Assembly: GCA_964200075.2 (NCBI GenBank)
Contig: CAXNAA020000224.1
Coordinates: forward strand, 1 to 24,112
Origin: Sphacelaria rigidula
Taxonomy: Eukaryota; Phaeophyceae; Sphacelariales
Reading direction: 5' to 3'
Length of the DNA: 24,112 nt
In this document: positions 1 through 12,800 of the stretch, piece after piece
Numbering within the stretch: the stretch's first letter is position 1
How the letters are laid out: each line of letters opens with the position of its first letter
Translations under genes and position numbers: made by a program
Notes under the pieces: generated by a model
The model's database searches: none
The model's input: only the letters and a program-made list of their open reading frames with translations
Told to the model about the DNA's origin: nothing

Positions 1-738
1 AATTTCTTGAGATCTCTACGCCAAGGTATGTATACTGGTCTACGATCGGCAGTTCCTTTTCTCCCCACTTCCACGCCGGCGGCGGGGGGGGGCAGCACAG
101 ACGAAACAAAAACAAAATCAATATGGTAAGCAGAGTTGAATACAAGAGGAATGGTGGAAATGCCGCGTCGGCACTAGATATCGGACGGAGATGCATATGC
201 TTAGTAGAGACATTTGAGCGGGTAATGTTGACTGTCTGCATATATCGGACATGATCAAGGGAATGATACGTCTATTGTCCTCTCCATTTATATCTTTGTG
301 GATCGCACCTTATCATCCGGACTTCGCCCGACCGTTGTTGACGATCCTGGGGACGAAGGTGGACAGCAGAAGGGTAGCAAACGGCCATAGAGCATCCCTT
401 CGACGGTAGAATATTTGGCTTCGTGTCTACATGCAAAGAGAGGGAAAACTCGGCAAAGCCATCAGTCCGGGAAAATTCCCAGTGAGACGTTTTCTGCTCG
501 CGTTTCGGATGTTTTTTTTTTCAGTCAAAATGATTATATGACAACGCACAGACGGCAAGCGATGACGCAGTACCACATTAAGGCGGCGGTAGTAGCGTTG
601 ACTATTATTTTATATTCTAAGCGCAGATATTCCTATAACATTTGACAGCAAGGCGATCCAATAGTGGTCCGTCAGTTGATTTAGCATCATGATCAATTCG
701 TCAAGCGAAAGCTTTCATGTGTTCAAAGACAGTGGTGG
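1..738. other. 3' flank of the helicase gene; no supported gene
   Basis: Downstream of the proposed stop. It contains a G-run (84-92) and an AT-rich patch around 600-650. The first 26 bases are followed by GTATGT on the plus strand, which could be the donor of a plus-strand exon cut off by the window edge, but nothing else supports that. No convincing poly(A) signal was found. Confidence 0.5.
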
Positions 739-812
739 TCAGAGAGCATCCCCCAAGTTAAGTTCCAGCTCCAGGACGTGTACGTGAGCCCAATCTTTCG
801 CGCCCAGTAAAC
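739..812 (-). CDS. HFM1: HFM1 exon 23: proposed C-terminal exon (residues 1275-1298)
   Basis: Acceptor CCGTCAGCAG|GT accepts phase 1 from exon 22 and gives LLGAKDWAHVHVLELELNLG, then DAL and a TGA stop at 739-741. Hydrophobic alternation (V-H-V-L-E-L-E-L) would fit a terminal beta strand. There is no specific family match, and no cysteine-rich tail like the one I recall in animal HFM1. Other terminal exons within 1-1294 or beyond the left edge are possible. Confidence 0.38.
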
Positions 813-3800
813 CTGCTGACGGATCAGGGGTACTCGAGTACGAAGCGCTCGACCGGAAACCACGGCCACTATCAGGTTGATACGCTATCGTGTGATTCGG
901 TACGCTGTGATGCAGTGCGGCAAGGTAGGATAGAGTAAGGCACGGTACGCAACGGAAGTTCTTGTAGTTTACAAAGAGCGACCTGACAAATAGGATGCTT
1001 ATGAATCCGAAAACAACGATGGCACTTCTGTCGAAAAGCAGCATTGCTGTCCTGCAGCAAAACCCCACCATCAACAACACCACCATTATCCTTGGTGTGC
1101 GATTTACCGACCAGTCCCCCGAATGATCCTCGGACCACCCCCCTCAACGATATATACTGCTTGAATCTTCACTCCAGGTGTCACTGGTTCATAACGCAAT
1201 CACATCGAACGTTTCACTCCAAAAATGCTGTGGATGCGGGGGGGGGGGGGATGAAGCACACAACGGCATCAGCCCACCTTCCGCCACCACTCACCACGAA
1301 CGGAAATAACGCCGTCACCATGAACAGAACCTTTTCCCGGTCCTTTGTCCGAGCCCGTCACCGTGCAAGATTTCTGACGTTCAATTCTCTCCGTTGGCGG
1401 GTCGTAGTACACGAGAAGCTGAAAGTTGGTATCCTGCCGCTGCCATGGCATACCCGTCGGAGCGTACGCTGCGTCAGGTGCCTCGATGTAGCTGTCTCCG
1501 AAGGGCTCGTTGGACTGGAATGCTGGTTCAACACGCACCTGTCGTGTATTGGCACGTGTGCTTGGTACAGAAGAACATCGATCGTATAGTTTCTTTCACC
1601 AGTATTCGCGCGGTTACCCGGCAATCTTCCATCTTTCGACCGTAGGTGTTGATTAAGGGCTGGTACAAAGACATACGAAAAGAGGGAAAATATATTCCGC
1701 CATGGATAGGGACCAGAGACCGACTGCGTTGCACAACAAGGCCAGTAAAACCTCAACCCTGATGCCTGCCTAACCCCAGCCTTGGCCCTGACCCCAACGT
1801 TCAGCACCAACCTATCCTCTAAGAAAACCTAGCGGCAGTAGTACCAAAGAACGACCGAGTAGGGAGGTGAAAAATCAAGGCCCGGGTGTTGAACTCGCCT
1901 GGAGCTGATCCCGTCCGTTTTCGTCCTCAGCGCGAGACACGCTCGCCGTGAGAGCCCTTGAAAGCAGGTGAAGTGCCGCATGCTTAACACCTGCTGGATG
2001 CAATCGAGAAAACACATGTCGAGCGTGTCGACGTGATTACGTACTTACTCAAATGAGCACGCCATCTCGACACAGACCTACTTGCATCCACAACTACACA
2101 CACATATATGTGCATGTGTCATACTTTCACCACCCTCCCCCCCTGCCTTCTTCAGGACAATTCCGTGGTCTTAAGGGCCCAACCTATCTCTTCCCCGGTA
2201 CACTGTATGCGTCGCATTCTATGATCGAGGACTGGACCAGCATTTCCGCACCCCGCCGACTCCCTCTGATTCCCCTTTGCTACTGTCTATCAACGGGGCG
2301 AGGTTGAGACGCAAGCCACTAGTCGGAAGACGGGACAAACAAGTCGCGGGAGGGACGACAGCTCCCATAATTATCGTACTAGCTGCTACTATCGGTGAAT
2401 ATTCCCTTCCAATCCATTATCCGCGGTTGAGCCATATCAGCCAAAACACTCTCTCGTGCCAGGGAAAAAGATTCGGAAGACTCGCACACAAAAAATGGAT
2501 TGAACGAAGCACGACGGCCCTGAACCGCAAGGAGATGTCGTGTTTGCGGTTCACTCCTGCATCTCCACGTTATCGCTTGTCGATCATTTTGCGCCGTGGT
2601 CTCGTGGATGTGCATTCATCGAGATTTTCCATAAGGTTCGCTTCAAGCAGAAATTAAAGGTAGAAACTCAAACGTACGTGGCACAATAAGCAAACTGTCC
2701 CACATCACCGCTCGAACCCAACGGCCGATGCAACTGGAATGAAACAACTCACCGTGACCGTAGGGATGTTTGCGGTTGGCGACGGTGTCCACCTTCGCCG
2801 GCGAGACCTTTGCAACATCCAGTAGAGTAATAATCTGGCTCGCTCCGAGACGCACGCACATCTGATCCCCCACCCCCGGTAGCTGGCGCAGCTGTCCCAA
2901 CTGAGAGATCGAAGCAGATGAACCATTTACATGTAAGTATGGGTATATACTATTACAAAAGCTACCCTCTTGGGGACCGGTGATCACCATACGATCAGGG
3001 AAGTGATGTATACACATTTTCTACGTTGGTCGTTTTCCATTTTGCCACTCGAAGTTCCTCCCCTGATTTGCGCAGGAGCAATTTTTCGCAAAAGTGCCTG
3101 ACTCTCCCACCCCAGGCCCCACCTTGTCGTGCGGCAGTCTTTCGAACTGAAATCAACGGAGATCAACCGCGTGCGCGTAGGCAGACGTTCTTTGTCTGTC
3201 TGTCTGTCTTTCTGTGTGTGCTGAGTAAAAACGTTCAATTTTCGTCTTTTGCTCCATGTTTGAATGTAGTTTTGTTTTACCAAATATGCGTTGCACGATC
3301 ATCTGTCTGGAGGTTTAGTGGGGGGGGGGGGGCGCTGTCGAGCTGTTTTTTGTTAATTCGGCGCCGTTCTCTGCCCAGCACGGAGTCTTTGTCGGCGCAA
3401 TTCCACCGCGTTCCTTTTTCTCTATTCCCAAGCGCTTCTTTCGTTCTTGTCCTTTCTCAATGCGAGCTTCCTACAGCAAGTGCTTCCGTTGCATTGTTAT
3501 CTCGGCTACGTGTATCTTGTGACCCCGGCTGAATTCGCAGGGGATCATTTTGGTTTCCACGTCATGACCGGGAAGGCATACTGCACGCGTGGTGAAAAGA
3601 AACAAGTTTCGAAGTAGCATTTCACAGCATCGCTTGAAGTGAGCATTCTTTCGACTGCGTTTGGGTTGGATGGTTGTTGAGAATATACGAGTATACCCAT
3701 GCTCTATGGTCTTGGGTGGTGCGACCCACATGACGAGGACGTTGCACAAAGGACGATCAATCATGCAGGCATATGGCACAAGGTCAAGCGCCTTCTGTTG

Positions 3801-6800
3801 AACTATTGCGGCCCTTTTCACCATTTACCCATCTATCGTCGTCGGGGTTGCATCGCGTGGTAACAAAAGAATACACCGGGTATACACAGGGACAGCAGTG
3901 CACCGATGTGTGCGTGTTTATGTGTGTGTGTGTGAGTGCTCTGGTTGAGAACTCACTTACGCAATCTTCTCTGTATTTTGCGTTTGGTGCGTATATCTTG
4001 CCCCCCCCTCCCCCCCCCCCCCGCATCTCCTCCTCGCGACGAGTCCATGGTCTCACAGGGCGATCTTATCTCATGTCATCTGTCTTTCCCCGGTACTCAC
4101 CTTACCCTGGTTGTCATGAACTTGGTCGGTACTGCCGCAGCCCTTCGTTCGTTCGTCATGGAATTCCGTTGCCAAATCTTGTTTCCCACGTCATGGGCGA
4201 CGGAAATAAAACCCAATGTTCTATTTCTGGATTCGACCCCACAAAATCCACCAAAACTAGAGTTGATATACTCGTTCAACCACCGACGGCGCGGTGGCAA
4301 TAACCTTGTTGAAGCCTTTTTTGGCTCCTAGCCGATGAACACAAATTGCACACATACTACTGGCGGTACACTAGTTTCGAAGTCTAGGTCTATTTTATGG
4401 GAGTCACAACGATAGTTGGAGCAAAAACCACCTCGGCGAGTGATGAACACACCCGGAGTTGATGAATACACAGTCCTGTGGAGATAATCCTTCACTCTAT
4501 CAGACGAAACCTGTGCCATGACGGTGGATCGACCCGCGCTGCAACCGCAAGTTCAAAGCGCTGATGCGTAGTGTACCTCTGTATCCATCCACATCTTGAG
4601 CCGAACCGATCGCATGAGGCGCAACGAAGAGGCACATCCAAGCCCGCCCCCGCGGCCAGGCACCGCCAGTGACTCCGCGCAGCACCCTAGAATCCTCGCG
4701 GCCACCTCCAGCATGGCCGCTTGTTCCCCCCTCATGGTCCAGTCTTCGATCTGTAGGCCTCCCAGGGCTGCTTGCATCAGGGCAAGTGCCTGCAATTACA
4801 GAAAGTAACGCACATCGAGATTAATGAATACTTCTGTTTGAATCTACTTTATGACTTGATTCGTTCGTTTTCCTCCATATGCCCACTGAAATTTTATCAT
4901 GATTATGATTATGATTATGGCTATGGTTATGATTATGATTATGAATATTATTCTTATTGTTCTTGTTATTTTTATTTTCTTATTATTATTATCATCATCA
5001 TTATTGCTGTTACTATTATTTGGTTATACATTAATTTTAATATCATTACTACTACTATATATTTTTCGGGCCGTGGTTCTGTTAGTTCTCAGAGGTTCGC
5101 TCACGTTGTGGTAATGAAAATCTGAGGTCAAAATGCAGTCCATGGATCGCTACCACCATCATCAACAGATAACATCGTCCAAGCTCTCATTTTGTTTTTG
5201 TGAGATGGGTCTGTTCGAGAAAGACCTGTGCAGCTGTCTACCCGTGAGAAAGGATAGATACACCTCACAATTTCCGGTCAAATCAAACCAAGCACTAAAA
5301 ACGAAATAGGACTTAATGATCGGCGAGGAAAAGGGACTGCTGAACCCTTCTCGCGGTAAAAAGGAAAGGTAAGCGTCGCGGAAGGAAGGCGGAGGACTAA
5401 AACAAAACAAAAAGAACAATTCCTGCGTCGGCCTTCTTCCTGTGTGGCCCCGGCTGGTGCGCCCACATATACCAAAAGGTGTGGACCGGCGCCCGGAATA
5501 GATGGGACGACAACACAACACACTCCCTTTGTGAATGCGACAAAAATCACGATGTGGATGACAATGCCTCGAATGACGGTAGTTCATCCGGGATTCGACC
5601 ATGGGGACCAAAACGGTGCTTTTGCCGGCCAGACGTAACTTACCTGTAGTGTAATTGTCAATGATGACTGAGTCGAACGGAAGTCAAGAAGGTAGCGCAC
5701 CACTGTTATTCCTGAGACAACATGTTTACCGAATCGCCACCACTCTTTCATCGCCGAATCGTGGACCAGTCACACTGAGTGGGTGCTCAATTGTAGACGT
5801 TTTCTCCACCCCTTGACTGCGCCACTTTGGTGACACTACCGCAAGAGCATTGGTGCACCAAAACCAATCTACCAAAAGTTGTCAATGACATAAACGCCAG
5901 TAATATGGGCTGTGCCCCCTGCTTTGAATCTGTGTATATTGATTCTGTCCGTCACATCTTCAACGGGGGGAAACTGAACTCTTAACAAGCAAAAGAAAAA
6001 CAGAAAAAAAACGTCCGAAATTCATCCCACACACATGTATGACTGATAGTTTCAATAATAAAATAACCGTACGAAATGTGATTTTGATCATTGATCGAAT
6101 CAACGATAAACGGCCTTAACTCCGCCGTCGAAACGTGCTGTCTCTCACCTTGTCCGCTGGAGTCCTGATAATCGCTTTCTTCGGCGGAGGGAAGCGCACC
6201 TTCATGTTCAGCTCGTTCAATAACCGCTTCTCGTTCCTGCGAACCGGTGCGCTCAGCTCGTCGCAACCAGCGCACAGCTGGAGGATATCCCTGCAGCAAC
6301 AACAGCAACAGCAGGAGTATGTACCGGATAAAAGGTAAACGTTTTGGAGTGCAGATGTGACGAGTGTGACTTCTGTGCAAAGAGAAGGGCAGTTAGCACA
6401 GGGGTCTTCAACGCTTACCCTAATGGTGTCAGATCTTTACATAATTATTTTATCGCCCGTCATTTGAGTGGTGCTTTTAGATATCGGTGGAAAGTTTCCG
6501 CCCGTAATTCCTCGGCGTAATATTTCTAGATGAAAGTAATAATCATGAAGATAGTAACACGGGACCCCGGAAGGCTATGAAGCGAGCAAGAAAACTGGGT
6601 TTTTGAGACCATCCAATCAATCTCCCAGTGGGTGACATTAAAACGTATTCCATGTATTATGCTAAGCTCCCCATTAGACTTTCATAGCGCCTAAACCCAG
6701 GCGTTTACTTGGTGGTCAATTATATGACTTCACCATTTTGTCATTTTTGTATCCCTCCAACGAACTCCCTGGATAGCGCATTGAAAGCAGTAGTGTATCA

Positions 6801-9800
6801 ACATTTCATCGCAGGGTGCAAGACTGTTTTTCTTTCTGACCGACAGACGTTTCAGTCAACGTTCCCCGCATAAGCATCGAACATCTCTCCCGCGACAACC
6901 AAAGTATTCATGTTCGGATCGAGAATCATGTCTTGGTTTGCGGTAGTTCGGATCTACGCGACAAACGTTTCAGTCAATGCACCCTCAACAAGCCTTGAAG
7001 AACTTCCTCGCGGGAACGATGTTCTCGTTTGTGCAAGTTGCGAACCCTACACCATCCGGCAAAGTTTAACAATCCGTCAACCCTCGATGGTGAGTGACTA
7101 AAATATGGGGCATGCTTGGGTGGGTTGTTGGAAGTCCGCCGGGTGCTGCGGCCTTGAAAACCATAGGCTTGACGTATTGTTCCCAAGAGTACGATCTTTA
7201 GCGTTAACTTGAGGTGCATGGCTGTATAGGCAGTCATTCGTTCAGCGTCAAAACTGGATAAAACAGAAAATTATCCTTCATCTCACGAGAAAGAGAGGAC
7301 TCCATCTCTACCTATATAGATATCATGTCGAGTGTTTGAAAATATTTCTTTGAGCAACAACACACACTTTCTCGCATACCGATCTCTGTGATGATCTCTT
7401 GATTGGATGATTGAGCCGACTGTTGACCGACTGGTCCAGGCAGAGGTCTAGTCAAACGACAATTCAATGCAAACATGAGTATTCCGCGACACTTTTTGGA
7501 AAACACATAACGCCGGTTTACCCGCTCAAAATACCTCCTCGCCCAAAAAGAAAACATTACCATCTCACTTGGTTCCGTGGCTTTCCCGTACAGTCATGAG
7601 GGCTCTCATGCTTTCAAAACGAACCATGAACCGGCTGAACAGTACCCCGCAAGGCGTGGGCGATGAGCCGAATTCGTCCTCGTCCATAGCGATAACTTCA
7701 GCCTCGCGCAACTGTCGCATCGTACAACAGCACACGCTCAGAAGGAACTGCCGAACAACCCAAGTGGATCAGTTGGGGCTGAGACTGGTGACACGAGTCG
7801 TTTCGGCTTTGCCGATTGCGTAAGAACACGATCGACTGACCCCCGCGGCGCGTTGCTTACTGATTTCCGTGGGCGAGTGTATCGATGCAAGAGATCCGCT
7901 CTCTCCCCAGACATGAGCGTTAGTGAACGAACGTGCCTCGGACAGCTTATTCAGGGCAAGTGGGCACTGAACATCCGAAAAAACGTAGCGACAGCGAGAT
8001 GCGACAGTTTCTCAAGCACCAGTCTGACCATCGGCGTCACCGGGCGACATCGCATACCCCTGTAATATTGGGAAGCTGCGACATTCCCCTGTACCGTACA
8101 CCATTCACGACTGGAGCCATCTCGACAATAACGGGGAAGGTGCTCATGACACCAATCGCTGTGTCGTTGGGAAGATGCCCGTCGATATCTGTAGAACGAT
8201 CTTTTCCTCCAGCAGATCAACCTCTTGCTTGTAAAGAAGATCGAAGTCGAGAAAACACTGTCACAGGATATGATGCCCGCGGGTTTCACGGTGTAAAACA
8301 CGCGGCAATTATAGTTTGTAATTGACTACCTGTTCTGGATACTGGTCCGCCTATCGTTGGTACATAAGAAAATAGGAAGGCGAAGAACGTTTGGGTGTAG
8401 AGACTGTCACCAGCAACACTAGAGGGGAGCGCGGGAATACCAGATTGACTCGAGGTGAACGGCGTCCTCGCTGAATCGGGCAGAAACTACAGGCGGGGAA
8501 CAGTAAGTTGGCGTAAACCGAATGACTTCGAAATTTGTTCGTTCGACCCGAAAAATGGCAGTGCTCTCAGATTAGCGGATTAGTAACCACGTACCAGCCA
8601 GTCGATAAAAGTGGTTGAAACAATCCTTGAGTACAGGATCGCACGTCCGCTGACCTCCAGTGTGTACATTAGTAAGTCAACACTGGTTGATGGCTCTGTT
8701 GCTTGATTGTCGTACATGAGTCGATCCCGAGGGGGGGCATTCGTGTCGGCGGATGACATAAATGGGACGCCATCTGGAACAGCATTTCATCTTATTTCGT
8801 TAAGGGAACTACCCCAACTATAAGCACACCTGCTTCAGACCCGCAAGACACATCGACTGCACATGCCCATAAAGCCCAGCTTCAGTCAGGCCGCTCGGCA
8901 GGCCGTAGAAGGCCGGATTGCGCTTGCATCGGATGTAGTAGAAGGTGCTGCACCGGAGGTTGAAAGGCAGATTCACAACACATTTCAAAAGTGCGCGTGA
9001 GTACCGCAAACCTTCCAACGTCTGGCTCATGAGCCGTCACTTTACTGAAGGCCTCGCGGGCAATTACTTGTTGCCGCCAGTGAAAAATGCCAAGGCAGGC
9101 CCACTTATGAAACCGGAAACCCGAATGGTGGGTGTAAAACGAGGCAACTGCCAATATCAAAACATCGGTCGGCGGTGAGCATTGAATTGCCGCTGCGTCA
9201 ACGATAGTGCCTGACTATTGGTATGAGCGACAAGGACAGTTGATCCACACAGGTTTTGCGGGGGTGTCATTCGTAGATTCGGAATACCTGGATCTTCGTG
9301 CCCCCCCCCACCAGGATTGCTACATTCCCATTGCAATACGGTGACTCCATAGGTCGAAACGAGACCGGGAATGGCAGGTTGTCTCCTTGAGCAAGTTGTT
9401 CCGCGAGATTGATCTCCATAGCCTACCTGTCGTTGAACACGGTAAGCTGTGTGCGCGCACCTTTTTATCCACTCGATAGCATCACCAACGTCGTGAATGG
9501 TCTCTCCTTGGCATACCTATCCCGTTGGACATATCATAAGAGAGAACACACAGCACAGCGGTTGAAGTAGTGGTGGCGTTCTTTCCTCACGAAGCTAAGG
9601 GATCCCACCGTTGATGGAGTGATCAAAATTTGATTACATAGGGGACCCTACAGCAGGGGGGAAGGGGAATCGAGTCACATGTTGAATGAGTGCGGCACTT
9701 TGCGGCACCGCTGTAGGTAGCAAAATTCATTTTGAGTGCCCGTGAAATCAACATAGCACGAATACCCATCCCTTTATCAATGCTTTCACGCGCGAGAAGT

Positions 9801-12800
9801 GCCCACCAGGCGTGCGTGGAGTGGTATACCATACCAATGAACTACCTTGTTATATACCACAGTATACCCCACTGTACCTGTACCTGGCCACTCAAGTAAT
9901 GCATCATTAAGTGAAAATATTCTTCATGGAGCGAACATCACATGCAAGACCGGTACTACTGTTCAGTCGTGGTTTAATGAAACGTGTGCAAGACTTCTGT
10001 GAGCCGTTCTTGCTGCCATTTATACTTCAAGCATGTTGGCATAAAATTTCCGGTACGGGCTGTCCGACGTATAGCAGGCGTTGGTTTTTGTCAAGTGCTC
10101 ACGGATGAGATATCAGAAGCTTAGGGGGGAAATAAATGCTTGTCACGGGGCATTGGTTGCACCACCTCCGAGTTCAAGGCTTCCAATAAACGCGCCCGCA
10201 GCGAGCTCTCGACCGCTTCCTGTCCGGCGCTCAGTCTCTCGAGAGACCTCTTGTTCGCCTGAATTACATTTGATCGAAGTGGCGAAAGCTACGGTCAGGA
10301 TCAACTTTGGAATATTTGAAAACGAAAGAAGACATCCGACTAGTCACAGACGCTATTTGGGTCCAGATTTGCTTATGTTGCAAGTATGGAGAGGCATCAT
10401 CCCGAAAATATGTGGACGACATGCAATCAATCCCCGCTTCCGTTGCCAATTGTTTTTCCAACAATCCAGCCCCGGCGTAATAGGCCACTTCTGACCACCG
10501 AGCTCAGTCTAAAGCTCGCGACAAGTGCATCGCCCGACTACGCAGCGACAAAGCTAATACTTCGAACTCTCCTTCAGGCAAAAATGCGGATTCCTCATTG
10601 TCAGCTTGACGCAAATGTTGTTTGCGGCAGATTGCACTCGGACATTGCAATAGAAGCGGGCTGCAATACCCAGAGATTGGCGTAGAACACGAGAATATTG
10701 CGCTCACGGGAGGGGAAAATCTGTAGTCATGGCTTCGGGCTACTCGCACTAGGGATGCTGTTCGTGGTCACCTGAGAGGTCATGACTACCGCCACACCCG
10801 CCGAGTCGTAGCCCGGTCGCCCTGCCCTTCCCATCATCTGTAGAATGGCCGACCTTCGGGGTATAACGAAAACAAAACCTACTTTCACCGGGAGTGAGTG
10901 ACAGTTGTGGCTGGTTTGCTGCAAACGTGTCAAGAATACTGCTGTTGACCATTGAGGTCTACTTTTGACGCGGGATGGAAGCAAGGTGGAGAACTGCATC
11001 CACACCCCCCCCTGGCTCGTCATGTACATATCCTCAGGGTAGATATAGTGGGAATCACCGCCTTACTCGAGAAATTCACGACATCCACACATTTTTTGCC
11101 GCTTATAGGGATCGCACCGAGACCTTTCGACACCGTCAGGGATTTTTCCGTATGGTGCAGAGCTGGATCTTCGAAAACCTCAAGGTGGTAGCTTCAAGTA
11201 TCCAGAGAAAAAGTAATGCTCCCTCAGGGGATCGCCAGTACCGCCTCCGGTGGTACGGGTTTTCAAGCCTTGGCTATTTCACCTGGTAACCATGACCATA
11301 CAACACACTGAGATGTGAAGTCTACCGAAAGATAGACGCCCCGTTGCACTCAAATGTTATCTTCATCGAAGAATGCTTGCTTGTGGAGCTTCGGTTGTTT
11401 CTCGAAGAAGCGTATATTCGAACCAAGGGATGCGTTGCTCCTCGTCGTACGGATACTTTGAAATTCTTCACCTTCATGGCGACTGACCCGGAAAGGATGC
11501 AGGAAAGATGCAGGCGTGCAGCATTTTGTGATCAATCAGAAACTCGTCTGAGCTCACCTCTATTGTTCTTGTATCTACAGGGTTAAACCGAGTGACCCTC
11601 CGGACATTTTCGTATGCTTTTTCTGTCGAGCCTCTCTGCGTTTCTTTCTCGATGCCAAGGAGCCAAGCTTATGTTTGAGCCTACTGACCTTGGAAGCTCT
11701 TGATAACCCTTCGCCCCACGGTAGTGATTGGTGCCCTTGATGATCACCAGCCGTGCGGGAAGATTTACACCCATGGCCAAGGTAGTAGTGGCAACCAGCA
11801 CCGCTAGGCTGTGACGGTTGTGTGAGCACACAGGAGTTGTTTACTGACGAGAGTGCATCAACCCGGATCAACGGGCGATTTCTGCTTCGGTGTTCCAAGG
11901 AACATTTTCGTTCCCCCTCTCAACAATAACTACTTCCAAAGAAGTAGAAGTATACACATGGGGTGTAGAGGAGGGCTTGGGTCGTGCGAAATACACCCCA
12001 AGCTAGACTCGGCCTGTCTTCGCTCTTTGACCGTGCATGAGTAATGGATGTCGACTTGAAGGTGCGTATGTGCTAACGCGTCCCCTCGTAATTTGACGTT
12101 TTGGTGTGAATGTTCGGCAATTTTCCTCGTATAGCAGAATCAGATAATACTTCGCAAGCATATGATTAACCCTTCCACAGTCAGTAGGTGTGCGTGTATG
12201 CCTACTGCGAACCCTTTGTCACTTCGGCTTCATGCATGAGCATTGCTGCAGTGAAGACCTCTGAACACAAACCCGCCGGCAAAGGGTCAAGTTGATCATA
12301 CCTCCGTGTCGAGATAAATATTGGCACGTTAGGTTTGCGTCAGGTAGGCCAGGCGCAAAGTGGTCTGTGCTCTGAGTGCAGTAGGTTGAGTCACAGCTGT
12401 CTAAATAATAATAACATTTTTCCAGTTTATGGATAAAGGATGTCGTGTAGACTCCGCGTTTAATCCACGCCTACGTCAATCCCAGACGGCTGGTGCTTGG
12501 ATACCAGTGCATCGAAGATACACACAAGGTGGGCCATACACTGAGCTATTCACCCACCTCCCAGTAAGAAAGGCCCTCTCAACAAGTCCGCGATCTCGCG
12601 GGGACAGCCCGGAGTTGTGCACGGCCACTCCCTTGCTGATCAGCTTCCCTAGCTGAGGGTCTTCGGCATCCGCTGCAGCCTTCTCCAGGTACTCTTTCAT
12701 AACCTTCGCTCGGGAAGATGAAAATTTGAGGGCACATGAGGTGTGTTCATTAATCGCCCACGTGTACTTCAGCTCTACTTAATTCGAAATCAGTATACGG

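Noticed and set aside
739-1086. Full minus-strand frame of 115 residues as one gene
   Set aside because: Only its last part fits as the terminal exon; the upstream portion has no motif and lies in intron 22.
872-1147. Cys/His-rich minus-strand frame (KCHRCFRIHKHPICQ) as a C-terminal zinc finger
   Set aside because: Cys spacing does not match the cysteine-rich tail of animal HFM1, and I could not find a phase-consistent exon around it.
1528-1734. Alternative frame at exon 21 reading INTYGRKMEDCRVTARILVK
   Set aside because: It resembles the family loosely, but phase from exon 20 selects another frame; retained as a doubt in the exon 21 entry.
4772-5125. Tyr/Asp-rich plus-strand protein
   Set aside because: Direct translation of the ATT/GATTAT microsatellite in intron 17.
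6135-6338. Plus-strand frame ending in a poly-Gln run
   Set aside because: Antisense to exon 17 and to its CTG/TTG acceptor tract.
7380-7430. 51-base exon candidate reading GQQSAQSSNQEIITEI in one frame
   Set aside because: The exon 16 donor at 7569 joins exon 17 directly, with a completed Lys codon and exact family spacing. Kept only as a possible cassette.
8188-8649. Two chained exon candidates in intron 15 reading DPVLKDCFNHFYRLA and IDGHLPNDTAIGVMSTF
   Set aside because: Exon 15 joins exon 16 at 7711 with the exact residue spacing and motif (LREAEVIAMDEDEF...PTPCG) expected, leaving no room for them.
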